From NCBI GenBank assembly GCA_011390385.1, contig JAABSN010000042.1, positions 1 to 22,262 on the forward strand: DNA of 22,262 bases, read 5' to 3'. The number at the start of each line of letters is the position of its first letter. The stretch's first letter is position 1. The position numbers and the translations under genes were made by a program. The stretch comes from Thioalkalivibrio nitratireducens. Lineage in GTDB: Bacteria > Pseudomonadota > Gammaproteobacteria > Ectothiorhodospirales > Ectothiorhodospiraceae. The notes under the pieces are model-generated. The model worked only from the letters and a program-made list of their open reading frames with translations, did no database searches and was not told where the DNA came from. Of the stretch, positions 1-6,370 are shown piece by piece.

Positions 1-70
1 ATCTCACTGTCAGCTCCTATGTGCCCCCTCTTAGAGAGGATTTTAGAGGAGGCGACAACTATCCTGACAG
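1..70 (-). mobile_element. possible end of an insertion sequence (IS3-like)
   Basis: Read on the minus strand from 70 leftwards, the sequence opens with TGTCAGGATAGTTGTC. It then has a purine-rich AGGAG (about 14-18) and a GTG at 7-5 that could start an open frame leaving the window. Short inverted repeats are visible: CTGTCAG at 7-13 against CTGACAG at 64-70, and GCCCCCTCT at 23-31 against AGAGGGGGC at 69-77. A TGT-type tip followed by a short leader, a ribosome site and a start codon is the layout of IS3-family left ends. The transposase lies outside the window, so this is a weak call from layout only. Confidence 0.3.
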
Positions 71-76
71 AGGGGG

Positions 77-340
77 CTAATGCAACCGGAAGTATTGCCA
101 CATTCAGCTTGTCTCTCGGCGTCCGTGGCAAGGCGTTGGCGCGAAGTCTGTAGCCGGGTCTACATCGAGCGACAACAACGCAGTCCATGGGCGCCGAGAG
201 GCAAGCCCGAAGGGGGCTCCGGACGAATTCGCCTGCGGCGTGAAAGTGCCTCGACGTAGAACAACGATGCCTTCGCCACTTTGCCTTGCAGGCGCATCCG
301 GCCGTAGCCCTGAGTGAGGCAATACTTCCGGTTGCATTAG
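77..340. mobile_element. MITE-like palindromic element with 23-bp terminal inverted repeats
   Basis: Positions 77-99 and 318-340 are exact reverse complements over 23 bases. The similarity continues imperfectly inward (100-107 against 310-317). Nested inside is a second imperfect inverted repeat, 107-127 against 187-207, about 21 bases with a few mismatches, so the element can fold as a complex cruciform. Both ends read TA-ATGCAACC and GGTTGCAT-TA, which would fit insertion at a TA dinucleotide as in the IS630/Tc1 group, but that is inference. There is no transposase. A 77-codon minus-strand open frame (104-337) crosses it and looks like a by-product of the repeat. The element ends exactly where the vapC reading frame breaks. 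Confidence 0.65.
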
Positions 341-459
341 TAAGGCAAAATCACGGGTGCCAATAACTCTGATCCCCTTGTCGCTTCCAAAATCCTCTCG
401 CGTTCTGCTTCTACCAGAAGGACCGCGAGAACTGCGCTACTGTCGGTAACCAATTTCAT
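337..459 (-). pseudogene. vapC: VapC-like PIN-domain toxin, 5' fragment cut by the adjacent element
   Basis: An ATG at 459-457 opens 40 codons. The product begins MKLVTDSSAVLAVLL and ends LAPVILPY, then meets a TAA whose bases lie in the inverted repeat of the neighbouring element. The pattern of a hydrophobic strand, an invariant Asp (residue 6), then DSSAVLAVLL and a later LLAP..LPY is the N-terminal signature of VapC-type PIN ribonucleases of about 130-140 residues. Those normally continue with an acidic E.GNAL segment. About 95 residues, including the remaining catalytic acids, are missing, and no continuation is seen in 1-76. No VapB antitoxin is present in the 42 bases to the kinase gene. 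The fragment is almost certainly inactive. The family call rests on motif recognition only. Confidence 0.6.
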
Positions 460-501
460 TATTGTTCAGTTGTACAATAGAGCACCCGGCGCATGTCGAA
501 A

Positions 502-1578
502 TCACCCGATCGGCAGCGTCAACTCCGCGCGAAACTCTCCATCCTCCTTTCGCACCCGCAGCTTCGCCCCTTCTTCCCAGGCGAGTTCCAGCCGCTGACG
601 GATATTGTCCAGCGCCATGCCAGCACGTTGCGCGTCTTCGCCTTCTCGTGGCGAGGTTTCTGCCACCGGATTGCTGATCGTGAACAGAACCCGGTTGCGC
701 TTTTCCAATCTGCCTTCGATCCGCAGAACGCTACCCTCTGCACGGCGGGCCACTCCATGCACAACGGCATTTTCGACCAGCGGCTGAATCAGCAAGGCAG
801 GCATCTCGGCATCCAGCGGCAGGTCTTCAGCCAATGCCCAGTCGATGCTTAAACGATCACCGAGTCGCAGTGATTCGATTCGGAGATAGCCATGAATGAT
901 TTCAAGCTCATCGCCCAGCGTATGCCGGTCGCGTTCGCGAAGACCGGAGCGAAGCAGGTCGGAAAGATCCAATACGGCCTGCTCAGCCTGTTCGGGTCGG
1001 GAACGGATCAGGCTTGCAATGGTATTTAGGGTGTTGAACAGGAAGTGGGGGCGGATGCGGGCTTGGAGAGCTTTCATCTGCGCGGACTGCTCCGCCCTCA
1101 CTCCTGCTCTCCAATGAGCGGTCATATGGAGATAGTAGAAAACTAAGGTGATAAGAATAAAAGTTAGACCTACGTTCCCTGCGACAAATCCCCAAGGGCT
1201 TTCATTGATTGTAGATAACCCGTGGCTCACGCCGAAAAAAAGCTCGTGAACAAGATAGCTTGAAATAGCCACAGTGATTAAGGTAAAAAGCACAATGACA
1301 AAACCTAAGACAAAGCCCCAAGTTTCACGATTGATCTTCTTTTTGAATACGAAAAGCACAGTCATGAGCAAAAGGTGCCATTCAACAAATAGCAACACCC
1401 ATCCGAAACGAACTAGAAAGCCAGGACGCTCGTCAAGATCTCCAAGCGAAACAGTCGCAGAAAATAGCGCTCCAAAGATAATCACCCTGAGCAGACTTTC
1501 AGAACGGGATAAGTCCGGCCAGAAGTCAGCGCTTGGATTAGCCCCGGGTAGATCGTATCCAGAATTCAATTCTTTCAC
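502..1578 (-). CDS. AlgZ/FimS (LytS-type) membrane sensor histidine kinase
   Basis: A 358-residue histidine kinase of the LytS/AlgZ type. Four hydrophobic segments (about 31-47, 56-78, 87-110 and 130-151) form the membrane sensor. The phospho-acceptor motif ARIRPHFLFNTLNTIASL has His178, and the ATPase part has LIQPLVENAVVHG (Asn270) and the glycine motif GMALDNIRQRL. In Pseudomonas aeruginosa the homologue FimS works with AlgR to switch on the minor-pilin operon, and here the gene directly follows such an operon. No AlgR/LytTR response regulator follows within the 500 bases seen. The start is GTG at 1578 with no clear Shine-Dalgarno site, so the N-terminus is less certain. The membrane half (about 1110-1578) is AT-rich while the kinase half is GC-rich, suggesting a recombination joint. 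Confidence 0.88.
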   Translation of the reverse strand: MKELNSGYDLPGANPSADFWPDLSRSESLLRVIIFGALFSATVSLGDLDERPGFLVRFGWVLLFVEWHLLLMTVLFVFKKKINRETWGFVLGFVIVLFTLITVAISSYLVHELFFGVSHGLSTINESPWGFVAGNVGLTFILITLVFYYLHMTAHWRAGVRAEQSAQMKALQARIRPHFLFNTLNTIASLIRSRPEQAEQAVLDLSDLLRSGLRERDRHTLGDELEIIHGYLRIESLRLGDRLSIDWALAEDLPLDAEMPALLIQPLVENAVVHGVARRAEGSVLRIEGRLEKRNRVLFTISNPVAETSPREGEDAQRAGMALDNIRQRLELAWEEGAKLRVRKEDGEFRAELTLPIG

Positions 1579-1616
1579 GCATATAGACCATGGATCACTA
1601 GCACCTAGAAAGCAGA

Positions 1617-1638
1617 AACCGGCAATATTTCGCCGGTT
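1617..1638 (-). terminator. rho-independent terminator after pilX
   Basis: A 7-bp stem, AACCGGC at 1617-1623 paired with GCCGGTT at 1632-1638, has an 8-base AT-rich loop. On the minus strand it is followed by TTTCTGCTTT. It lies 37 bases past the pilX stop and would end the pilin transcript before the kinase gene, so the kinase probably has its own start or depends on read-through. Confidence 0.55.
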
Positions 1639-1674
1639 CCATACGTTAAAACAGCGAGACGAAAAATACCGAAT

Positions 1675-3138
1675 CTACAACCCCGCGCCAGCGAAGTCAC
1701 TGGCTTCGCGCCAACCGATGTTCTCGCGCCAGCTCAAAATTCGGAGATCAGTCCGATCAGCTGCGACAAGATTGTCAGGAGACGTATTGCAACTTGGATT
1801 CCAGAGATTATCAAGATACAAGTTTTGGTCTGCCACTGCATCAGCATCAATACCGGTTAACTGACCAATCGTTTCGCCGGTTGCGCCGCCACCATCTGCA
1901 TCCATTACGTCGTCGGCGACGGGATATGCGGCATCATCAATGGTCCTGAATAACGTATCCCGAGCGAGCAGAAGGTTATCGCAGTCAAACGCGTAAAGCG
2001 CGTTCCCACCGCCAGTGAAATTCCCATTAACATTACCAAAGTCAATGGCACTCGCGCCGTCCGGGTTCAATATCACAACGGATCCCGCAGGCCCTCCACC
2101 TGTGCCACCACCGGTAATAGAATAAGATCCAAGCACAACAAGAAGGCCGTCGAACTGTGGTGTCCCACCTGATTCAAGATTGCCGTTGACGACCATAATC
2201 CCGGCTCCCGAAGGCGTTCCACCAAAATCGACATCCCCGTCAAAGTATGTAATCTGAGGGGCCCCAGTCGTCCCGAACTCCGGATTTCCTGAAATATTCT
2301 GGTTTCCATAATAAGCAGTGGACTCCAGAGCGGCACCAAGCTCAATCCATTGGCGAAACGCCTCTACGAGCGCTACGCTATTCCACGGACTCCCAATGGT
2401 TGTTGTCTCAATTCCTCCAGAATAATTACCAATTCTGTTATCCCGGATAGCGTCCCGAATCGCGTCTCTCAACGCATCTGTACCGGCGGAGATAGCCGGA
2501 CCACCGGCGCCATCTACAGCGAACGCATTCGACGTCGGGAACTGAAGAGTTCCCGGGTCACCACCCGGAAGGCAAAGAGCAGTGCAACCGTCTCCCGAAA
2601 TCGTAGTGTCTTCAACCAGACCGACCCGCACTTCGATCGACCGTTGCGCAACCATCTCACCGCCGATTGCTTTCTGCCCGTTTGATTCTACGAACAACTG
2701 CGAGCGAGGCTGTAGCCCATCCGGATCGACAAGGCAATACATCCGAAGCCGATGCGCTGCACCGCTTTCGAGCACACTATCGTCATTGCTGAAATATGCG
2801 GTTGCGACCGGATCTCCGGAGGCATCGATCCAACCTGCGTGCCCCAAAGCACCGCACTGATCGTCTATGTTTGCGCCTAACGCTGAAGGGTCACCGGCAA
2901 GCAGGTCAAATTGCGATGAAACGTAATCAAGCGCATTCGCTACTCCGGCCGAGGCTGCTTCGAAAGCCTCCGCCTGAAGTCTTGCATTTCCCGCCATTCG
3001 CTCCTGCATATTACTACTGCTCATGCTTGAGATACCAAGCAAAGTCAAGACCAGGAGGATCAATATTGACAGCACGAGGACTGCACCCCGCTGTTCAGAA
3101 GGGACGCGTGTCGAACTCAATCTGCAATTGTGTTTCAT
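1675..3138 (-). CDS. pilX: PilX-like minor pilin, unusually long
   Basis: The N-terminus carries the PilX signature: a basic leader, then EQRG/AVLVLSILILLVLTLLGISS, then SSNMQERMAGNARLQAEAFEAASAG. This is the long hydrophobic helix that inserts pilins in the inner membrane and packs in the fibre core. Minor pilins prime type IV pilus assembly. At 487 residues it is more than twice the roughly 170-200 of classical PilX. The extra part (about 200-450) is rich in Gly, Asp and Asn with hydrophobic strands, for example GAGIMVVNGNLESGG and FDGLLVVLGSYSITGGG, suggesting a beta-helix-like surface domain (inference). ATG at 3138 has AGGA seven bases upstream. It is the last pilin gene of the operon; a PilY1 gene, expected next, is absent. 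Confidence 0.85.
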   Translation of the reverse strand: MKHNCRLSSTRVPSEQRGAVLVLSILILLVLTLLGISSMSSSNMQERMAGNARLQAEAFEAASAGVANALDYVSSQFDLLAGDPSALGANIDDQCGALGHAGWIDASGDPVATAYFSNDDSVLESGAAHRLRMYCLVDPDGLQPRSQLFVESNGQKAIGGEMVAQRSIEVRVGLVEDTTISGDGCTALCLPGGDPGTLQFPTSNAFAVDGAGGPAISAGTDALRDAIRDAIRDNRIGNYSGGIETTTIGSPWNSVALVEAFRQWIELGAALESTAYYGNQNISGNPEFGTTGAPQITYFDGDVDFGGTPSGAGIMVVNGNLESGGTPQFDGLLVVLGSYSITGGGTGGGPAGSVVILNPDGASAIDFGNVNGNFTGGGNALYAFDCDNLLLARDTLFRTIDDAAYPVADDVMDADGGGATGETIGQLTGIDADAVADQNLYLDNLWNPSCNTSPDNLVAADRTDLRILSWRENIGWREASDFAGAGL

Positions 3139-3184
3139 GGCTTATCCTAGACTACTTTCGTGACGTAATTAAGGCGACGCTGAT

Positions 3185-3868
3185 TCAACTCTCGGCATCA
3201 ATTGCAATATCTTCCAAAATCACGTTTCGAAAAGCTGCGGTAAGAAGAATGTCGCGAGGCTGGTTTACTCCATTATCTCCTCGCGGCCCCTCAAAAGTCA
3301 TTCGTACCCTGACTCCGATACACGGGTCCGGATCTGCTGGATCGTCTTTTAGATCGCAACTGCAACCAACAGGATTCGATGCCGGACACAAAATTGAAAA
3401 CTGCAAGTCTGTTAACCCTGAAACAAGGGTCTGAGCAGCGTTCGCGCCTCCTACCCCGACACACCTTAACTCGCCATCTTGCAGAAAGTATCGATTGACG
3501 ACTAGCTTCTCTGTCAAGAACTCTTCGACACACGTTCCACGCCCGCCGTACTTGATCTCCAGGCCACCGTTATTTATGGCCGCGAAGGAAGAGCCAATTG
3601 ATTCCCAATCCGCAACAAGCAAACCGACCTCATCACGAAAACCCGCGTTACGAATATCTCTAATCATCAAATCAGAGGCGAAACGTATATTCTCCTGCAT
3701 CCGAGCAAGGCGCTCAGCGTCTAGGGAAGACGCCTTTGTCGAAGAAAACATCAATACGATGCCGCCAATTAGAAAAGCGCCTAGTGCAACCGCAATCATC
3801 AACTCAACGAGAGTGAAGCCTTGGCTGTCTTTACGAATTGCTTTTATTCTGCGTATTGAGAAAGTCAT
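3185..3868 (-). CDS. pilW: PilW-like minor pilin
   Basis: A 227-residue prepilin. The leader ends KDSQG, followed by the methylation and core-helix segment FTLVELMIAVALGAFLIGGIVLMF with the conserved Glu5, then SSTKASSLDAERLARMQENIRFASDLMIRDIRNAGF, typical of PilW. The distal globular part contains Cys pairs (CPASNPVGCSC, and a later C before IGVRVRM) suited to disulfides. An in-frame start exists farther upstream (3961), but it would overlap pilV by 70 bases. ATG at 3868 leaves a 19-base gap after the pilV stop, has GAGGA in that gap, and gives a normal leader length. It belongs to the same operon as pilV and pilX and is cleaved by a prepilin peptidase encoded elsewhere. Confidence 0.85.
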   Translation of the reverse strand: MTFSIRRIKAIRKDSQGFTLVELMIAVALGAFLIGGIVLMFSSTKASSLDAERLARMQENIRFASDLMIRDIRNAGFRDEVGLLVADWESIGSSFAAINNGGLEIKYGGRGTCVEEFLTEKLVVNRYFLQDGELRCVGVGGANAAQTLVSGLTDLQFSILCPASNPVGCSCDLKDDPADPDPCIGVRVRMTFEGPRGDNGVNQPRDILLTAAFRNVILEDIAIDAES

Positions 3869-3887
3869 TGATTCAATATTTTCCTCA

Positions 3888-4439
3888 TTAGGGTGCCGGA
3901 ATTGGGCGACAAACCACGCGGCTTGTGAAAGTAAATGTTTCGGTCCCTTGATCTTCGGCACTTAGACTCGCCCGATTCCACTGCATTTGATAGGTAGTCT
4001 CGCGCCAGAATGGGTTACCGGATGGCGAAGCATTGCCATCGTCAACCACCGTGACAGATAAGGAATCTTCATTTCCGATGCCCGGCACAGCGGCGATGGC
4101 ATTATTTGTCCACACCTCGTCGCCATCGTCACCACTCCAAAGAGCTTGTACCTGCGTTATCGTTGCGGCAGTATTCGGGCAACCATCAGCCGGCAGGGCA
4201 GCTGGATCCATATTGGCGACCTGGAGCCACAAGTTCTCTTCCATATCCAGCGCGATACTTGAAGCGACAGATCTAAGGTAAGCAGTATGGGCGCTTTTAA
4301 CTGAAGTCAACTGAAGCGACGCCATCCCGACCAAGCCGATTGCAAGCACGAGAAATGCGATCAGAACTTCAATCAGCGTAAAACCACCCTGCTTGACAGG
4401 CATGATCTGTTGATAATTTCTAAAATCAATTGGGCTCAA
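3888..4439 (-). CDS. pilV: PilV-like minor pilin
   Basis: A 183-residue prepilin with the cleavage site KQGG/FTLIEVLIAFLVLAIGLVGMASLQL and Glu5 of the mature protein. The IGLVGMASLQLTSVKSA stretch is characteristic of PilV. The start chosen is TTG at 4439 because GGAG lies seven bases upstream. The alternative ATG at 4403, which gives the short leader MPVKQGG, lacks a ribosome site but remains possible. It lies 12 bases after fimT and 19 before pilW, within one operon. Two Trp-rich segments (ENLWLQ, VQALWSGDDGDEVW) and a C-terminal VVCRPIPAP complete the globular domain. Confidence 0.85.
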   Translation of the reverse strand: MSPIDFRNYQQIMPVKQGGFTLIEVLIAFLVLAIGLVGMASLQLTSVKSAHTAYLRSVASSIALDMEENLWLQVANMDPAALPADGCPNTAATITQVQALWSGDDGDEVWTNNAIAAVPGIGNEDSLSVTVVDDGNASPSGNPFWRETTYQMQWNRASLSAEDQGTETFTFTSRVVCRPIPAP

Positions 4440-4451
4440 CGAGGTTCTCCA

Positions 4452-4973
4452 TTAAGGGCAAGCGGTTTCATTCGACGAAATTTGCCCTACACCGGTAATC
4501 GTGAATTGGCGGGACTGGCTTTGCTTTTGGCAGCTTGTATGAGCCAAAGAGAACGCGACTGGATCGAATGGATTGAGATAACCTCGATTATTGAATTCAA
4601 TATCGACTTGAGCCTGACCAAGGGCTCCATCTTCGAGTTCAGCACACCGAATGGCATTTGCAATGTTGCAAGTTCGATCCTCATCATCACCCGCGCCGCT
4701 AGGAATTCTGACGACGCCACGCCAACCTCCAGCAGTCGAAGTCAAAATCAGCTGCACTCCGTCTTGGCCTTCTGGAATATTTCTTCGGATAGCTTCGTTT
4801 CGAGCGAGATTCACCAACGCAACGAGCTCGTTCGTCTGCGCGGCGATTTGATTGTTTCTAATGGTATTCGAAATAGACGGCGCGGCCAGCGTTGCCAAAA
4901 TTGCAAGGATCGCGATGGAGATCATCAACTCCATCAAAGTTACGCCTTGTTGATTGCCGACACGAGACGTCAT
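4452..4973 (-). CDS. fimT: FimT/GspH-type minor pilin
   Basis: A prepilin of the GspH/FimT family. The leader MTSRVGNQQG is followed by VTLMELMISIAILAILATLAAPSI, with mature residue 1 being Val instead of the usual Phe and Glu5 kept. Next comes a FimT-like block, TNELVALVNLARNEAIRRN. The globular domain has Cys residues that may pair (CNIANAIRC, and a C-terminal ETACP). The start chosen is ATG at 4973, which overlaps the upstream pilin stop as TGATG and has GGGGA nearby, indicating translational coupling. An ATG six codons upstream (4991) is the alternative. In other species FimT binds DNA in some pilus-mediated uptake systems; whether that holds here is unknown. Confidence 0.82.
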   Translation of the reverse strand: MTSRVGNQQGVTLMELMISIAILAILATLAAPSISNTIRNNQIAAQTNELVALVNLARNEAIRRNIPEGQDGVQLILTSTAGGWRGVVRIPSGAGDDEDRTCNIANAIRCAELEDGALGQAQVDIEFNNRGYLNPFDPVAFSLAHTSCQKQSQSRQFTITGVGQISSNETACP

Positions 4974-5362
4974 CAGTTTGTTCCCCAACATCTTGTGCCA
5001 CCATCTGCATGACCCTTTGTGCCCAGGTAATTCAGAGTCAGCGTTCCGCAGGAAGTGTCACTTGCCTGAGCACCCTGGGGGGCCGCACTCAAGAAATAAG
5101 TCGTTGCGTTCATTGGGTCCGCACGAGTGACCAGGTAGAACCCGTCCTGTGATGCCGCAGTAAACGCACAGCTTGCGTAAGAGTCTGTTGTTGTAAAGCA
5201 ACGCTCAAGCTGCTGCGCCGCATTGAGTAGCGCTGCTTGGCCATCCGCCCGCCTCGTCTTTTGCACCTGGTCGTTGTAAGCCGGAATCGCAATGCCCGCC
5301 AGAATCGCCACAACGGCAACCACGATCATCAACTCGATCAGCGTAAATCCCCTGTTTCGCAT
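4973..5362 (-). CDS. pilE: PilE-like type IV pilin
   Basis: A 129-residue pilin with the very short leader MRNRG and the segment FTLIELMIVVAVVAILAGIAIPAYNDQVQKTRR, including Glu5 and the usual Pro kink. Two Cys pairs are visible (CFTTTDSYASC, and a later C...C near the end), typical of the PilE group of minor pilins. AAGGAAAG precedes the ATG at the right distance. It is the first gene of the minus-strand operon pilE-fimT-pilV-pilW-pilX. In Pseudomonas pilE sits at the end after pilY1, so the order differs. It could act as a minor or major pilin; the context favours minor. Confidence 0.85.
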   Translation of the reverse strand: MRNRGFTLIELMIVVAVVAILAGIAIPAYNDQVQKTRRADGQAALLNAAQQLERCFTTTDSYASCAFTAASQDGFYLVTRADPMNATTYFLSAAPQGAQASDTSCGTLTLNYLGTKGHADGGTRCWGTN

Positions 5363-5645
5363 AAACTTTCCTTGGCACTTGCCGAATTCACCGGTCCAGA
5401 CACTGTACCGTGATTTTCAGCCGCATCGGGCGTTACGCCCAAGTGTTCAGACTCCACGCTACGCCGACCTGGCGTCAATTTCCAGTGTTCGGCGACCGGC
5501 GGTGGCATTTCGAGGATGGACGGGGCTTGCGGGCTGCGGTCAGTAGACGCGACGACCGTGGGGACGGGGCTCGGCTATAATTCGGACCAATTTTCAGCAC
5601 CTGCGCGCGGGTGCGCCCCCTGACATTTTCCGAGGTCGATCTGCG
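5363..5645. other. divergent intergenic region between pilE and the cytochrome gene
   Basis: 283 bases without a gene, between two divergently read genes. It holds a perfect short palindrome, GGGCG-tta-CGCCC, at 5428-5440, about 65 bases upstream of the pilE start, which may be a regulatory hairpin or operator. A -10-like TATAAT for the plus-strand cytochrome gene is at 5576-5581. No convincing sigma-54 or sigma-70 promoter was found for the pilin operon. Base composition rises from AT-rich on the pilin side to GC-rich on the cytochrome side. Confidence 0.5.
5576..5581 (+). promoter_or_regulatory. -10 element (TATAAT) upstream of the cytochrome gene
   Basis: A perfect TATAAT stands out in GC-rich surroundings, 64 bases before the GTG start. 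No good -35 is present at 16-18 bases (5553-5558 reads CGACCG), so an activator may be required or the match may be chance. Confidence 0.4.
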
Positions 5646-6155
5646 GTGAGTGAACACGACGACGCAATTTTTCTCAAGCGCTTCAGCCTGATCATCGTCG
5701 CGCTGGCGGTGTTCGCGGTGCTGATCATCCTGCTGGCGTGGCGGATCCACAGCACCGAGCTTCCGGCCGGCGACAGTCCTGCGCGCGCAGAGGCCGTCGC
5801 GGCACGGATCGCGCCCGCGTTCGGCGTCTATGCCGGGGATACCGGGCGCGCGGCGGCGATGGCGGCGGCGGAAGCAGCGGCGTCTTCAGCACCGGCGCAG
5901 GTGGCTTTCGACGGCAGTCTCGACGGCGAAATGATCTACAACAACGTCTGCCAGGCCTGTCACGTGGCCGGCGCCGCCGGTGCACCGCAGCTGGTCGCGG
6001 CGCAGTGGACGGAGCGACTGCAGAAAGGCGAGGACACCCTGGTCAGCAACGCCATCAATGGAATCAACACCATGCCCGCCAAGGGCGGCCGGACGGACCT
6101 GACCGACGAGCAGGTGCGCGCGTCCGTCGAGTACATGCTGGGCCAGATTCAGTAG
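5646..6155 (+). CDS. membrane-anchored cytochrome c5-type protein
   Basis: A 169-residue monohaem cytochrome c. One N-terminal membrane helix (about 12-34, RFSLIIVALAVFAVLIILLAW) anchors it on the periplasmic side. A low-complexity Ala-rich stretch (about 60-85) is a flexible spacer. The haem site is CQACH (Cys102, Cys105, His106), and Met143 in NTMPAKGG is the likely sixth ligand. The closing segment LTDEQVRASVEYML is the usual final helix of the c5 class. Role: electron transfer at the inner membrane; the partner is not evident from the neighbours. Translation starts at GTG 5646 (MSEHDDAIFLKRFS). It is a single gene, separated by REP repeats from the convergent kinase gene. Confidence 0.87.
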   Translation: MSEHDDAIFLKRFSLIIVALAVFAVLIILLAWRIHSTELPAGDSPARAEAVAARIAPAFGVYAGDTGRAAAMAAAEAAASSAPAQVAFDGSLDGEMIYNNVCQACHVAGAAGAPQLVAAQWTERLQKGEDTLVSNAINGINTMPAKGGRTDLTDEQVRASVEYMLGQIQ

Positions 6156-6180
6156 CGGGATCGTTTCCGGCAGTAGATTT

Positions 6181-6354
6181 CCCGCCGGGACGGCGGTCCC
6201 ACAGGTCCTGTAGGAGGTCCGTCCCGGGCCGATTCAATGTCATCCCGCCGGGACGGCGGTCCCACAGGGTGAGGTTCATTCAAGCAGCAAGATTCTGTGG
6301 GAGGTCCGTCCCGGGCCGATTCAAGATCATCCCGCCGGGACGGCGGTCCCACAG
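6181..6354. repeat. REP cluster 1 (five hairpin units, B-A-B-A-B)
   Basis: Five alternating units: B at 6181-6204, A at 6209-6236, B at 6242-6267, A at 6296-6322 and B at 6329-6354. Unit A reads GTGGGA, stem, TCC loop, stem, GAT on the plus strand. Unit B is the same design on the minus strand with a different stem, CCGCCG/CGGCGG. A+B pairs therefore form the larger inverted pairs known as BIMEs. The first A copy has TGTAGG for TGTGGG, and both A copies have one G-T pair in the stem. The cluster fills the 215-base gap between the convergent cytochrome and kinase genes, where it may block read-through. Confidence 0.85.
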
Positions 6355-6370
6355 AACCGGCACCGCTGGC

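Noticed and set aside
104..337. 77-codon open frame inside the first MITE-like element
   Set aside because: It is bounded by the inverted repeat and its sequence is shaped by the internal palindromes. No ribosome site or known domain was recognised.
77..340. Integron attC site, because a toxin fragment adjoins a palindromic element
   Set aside because: The ends do not show the RYYYAAC / GTTRRRY core sites, and the exact 23-bp repeats fit a transposon-like element better.
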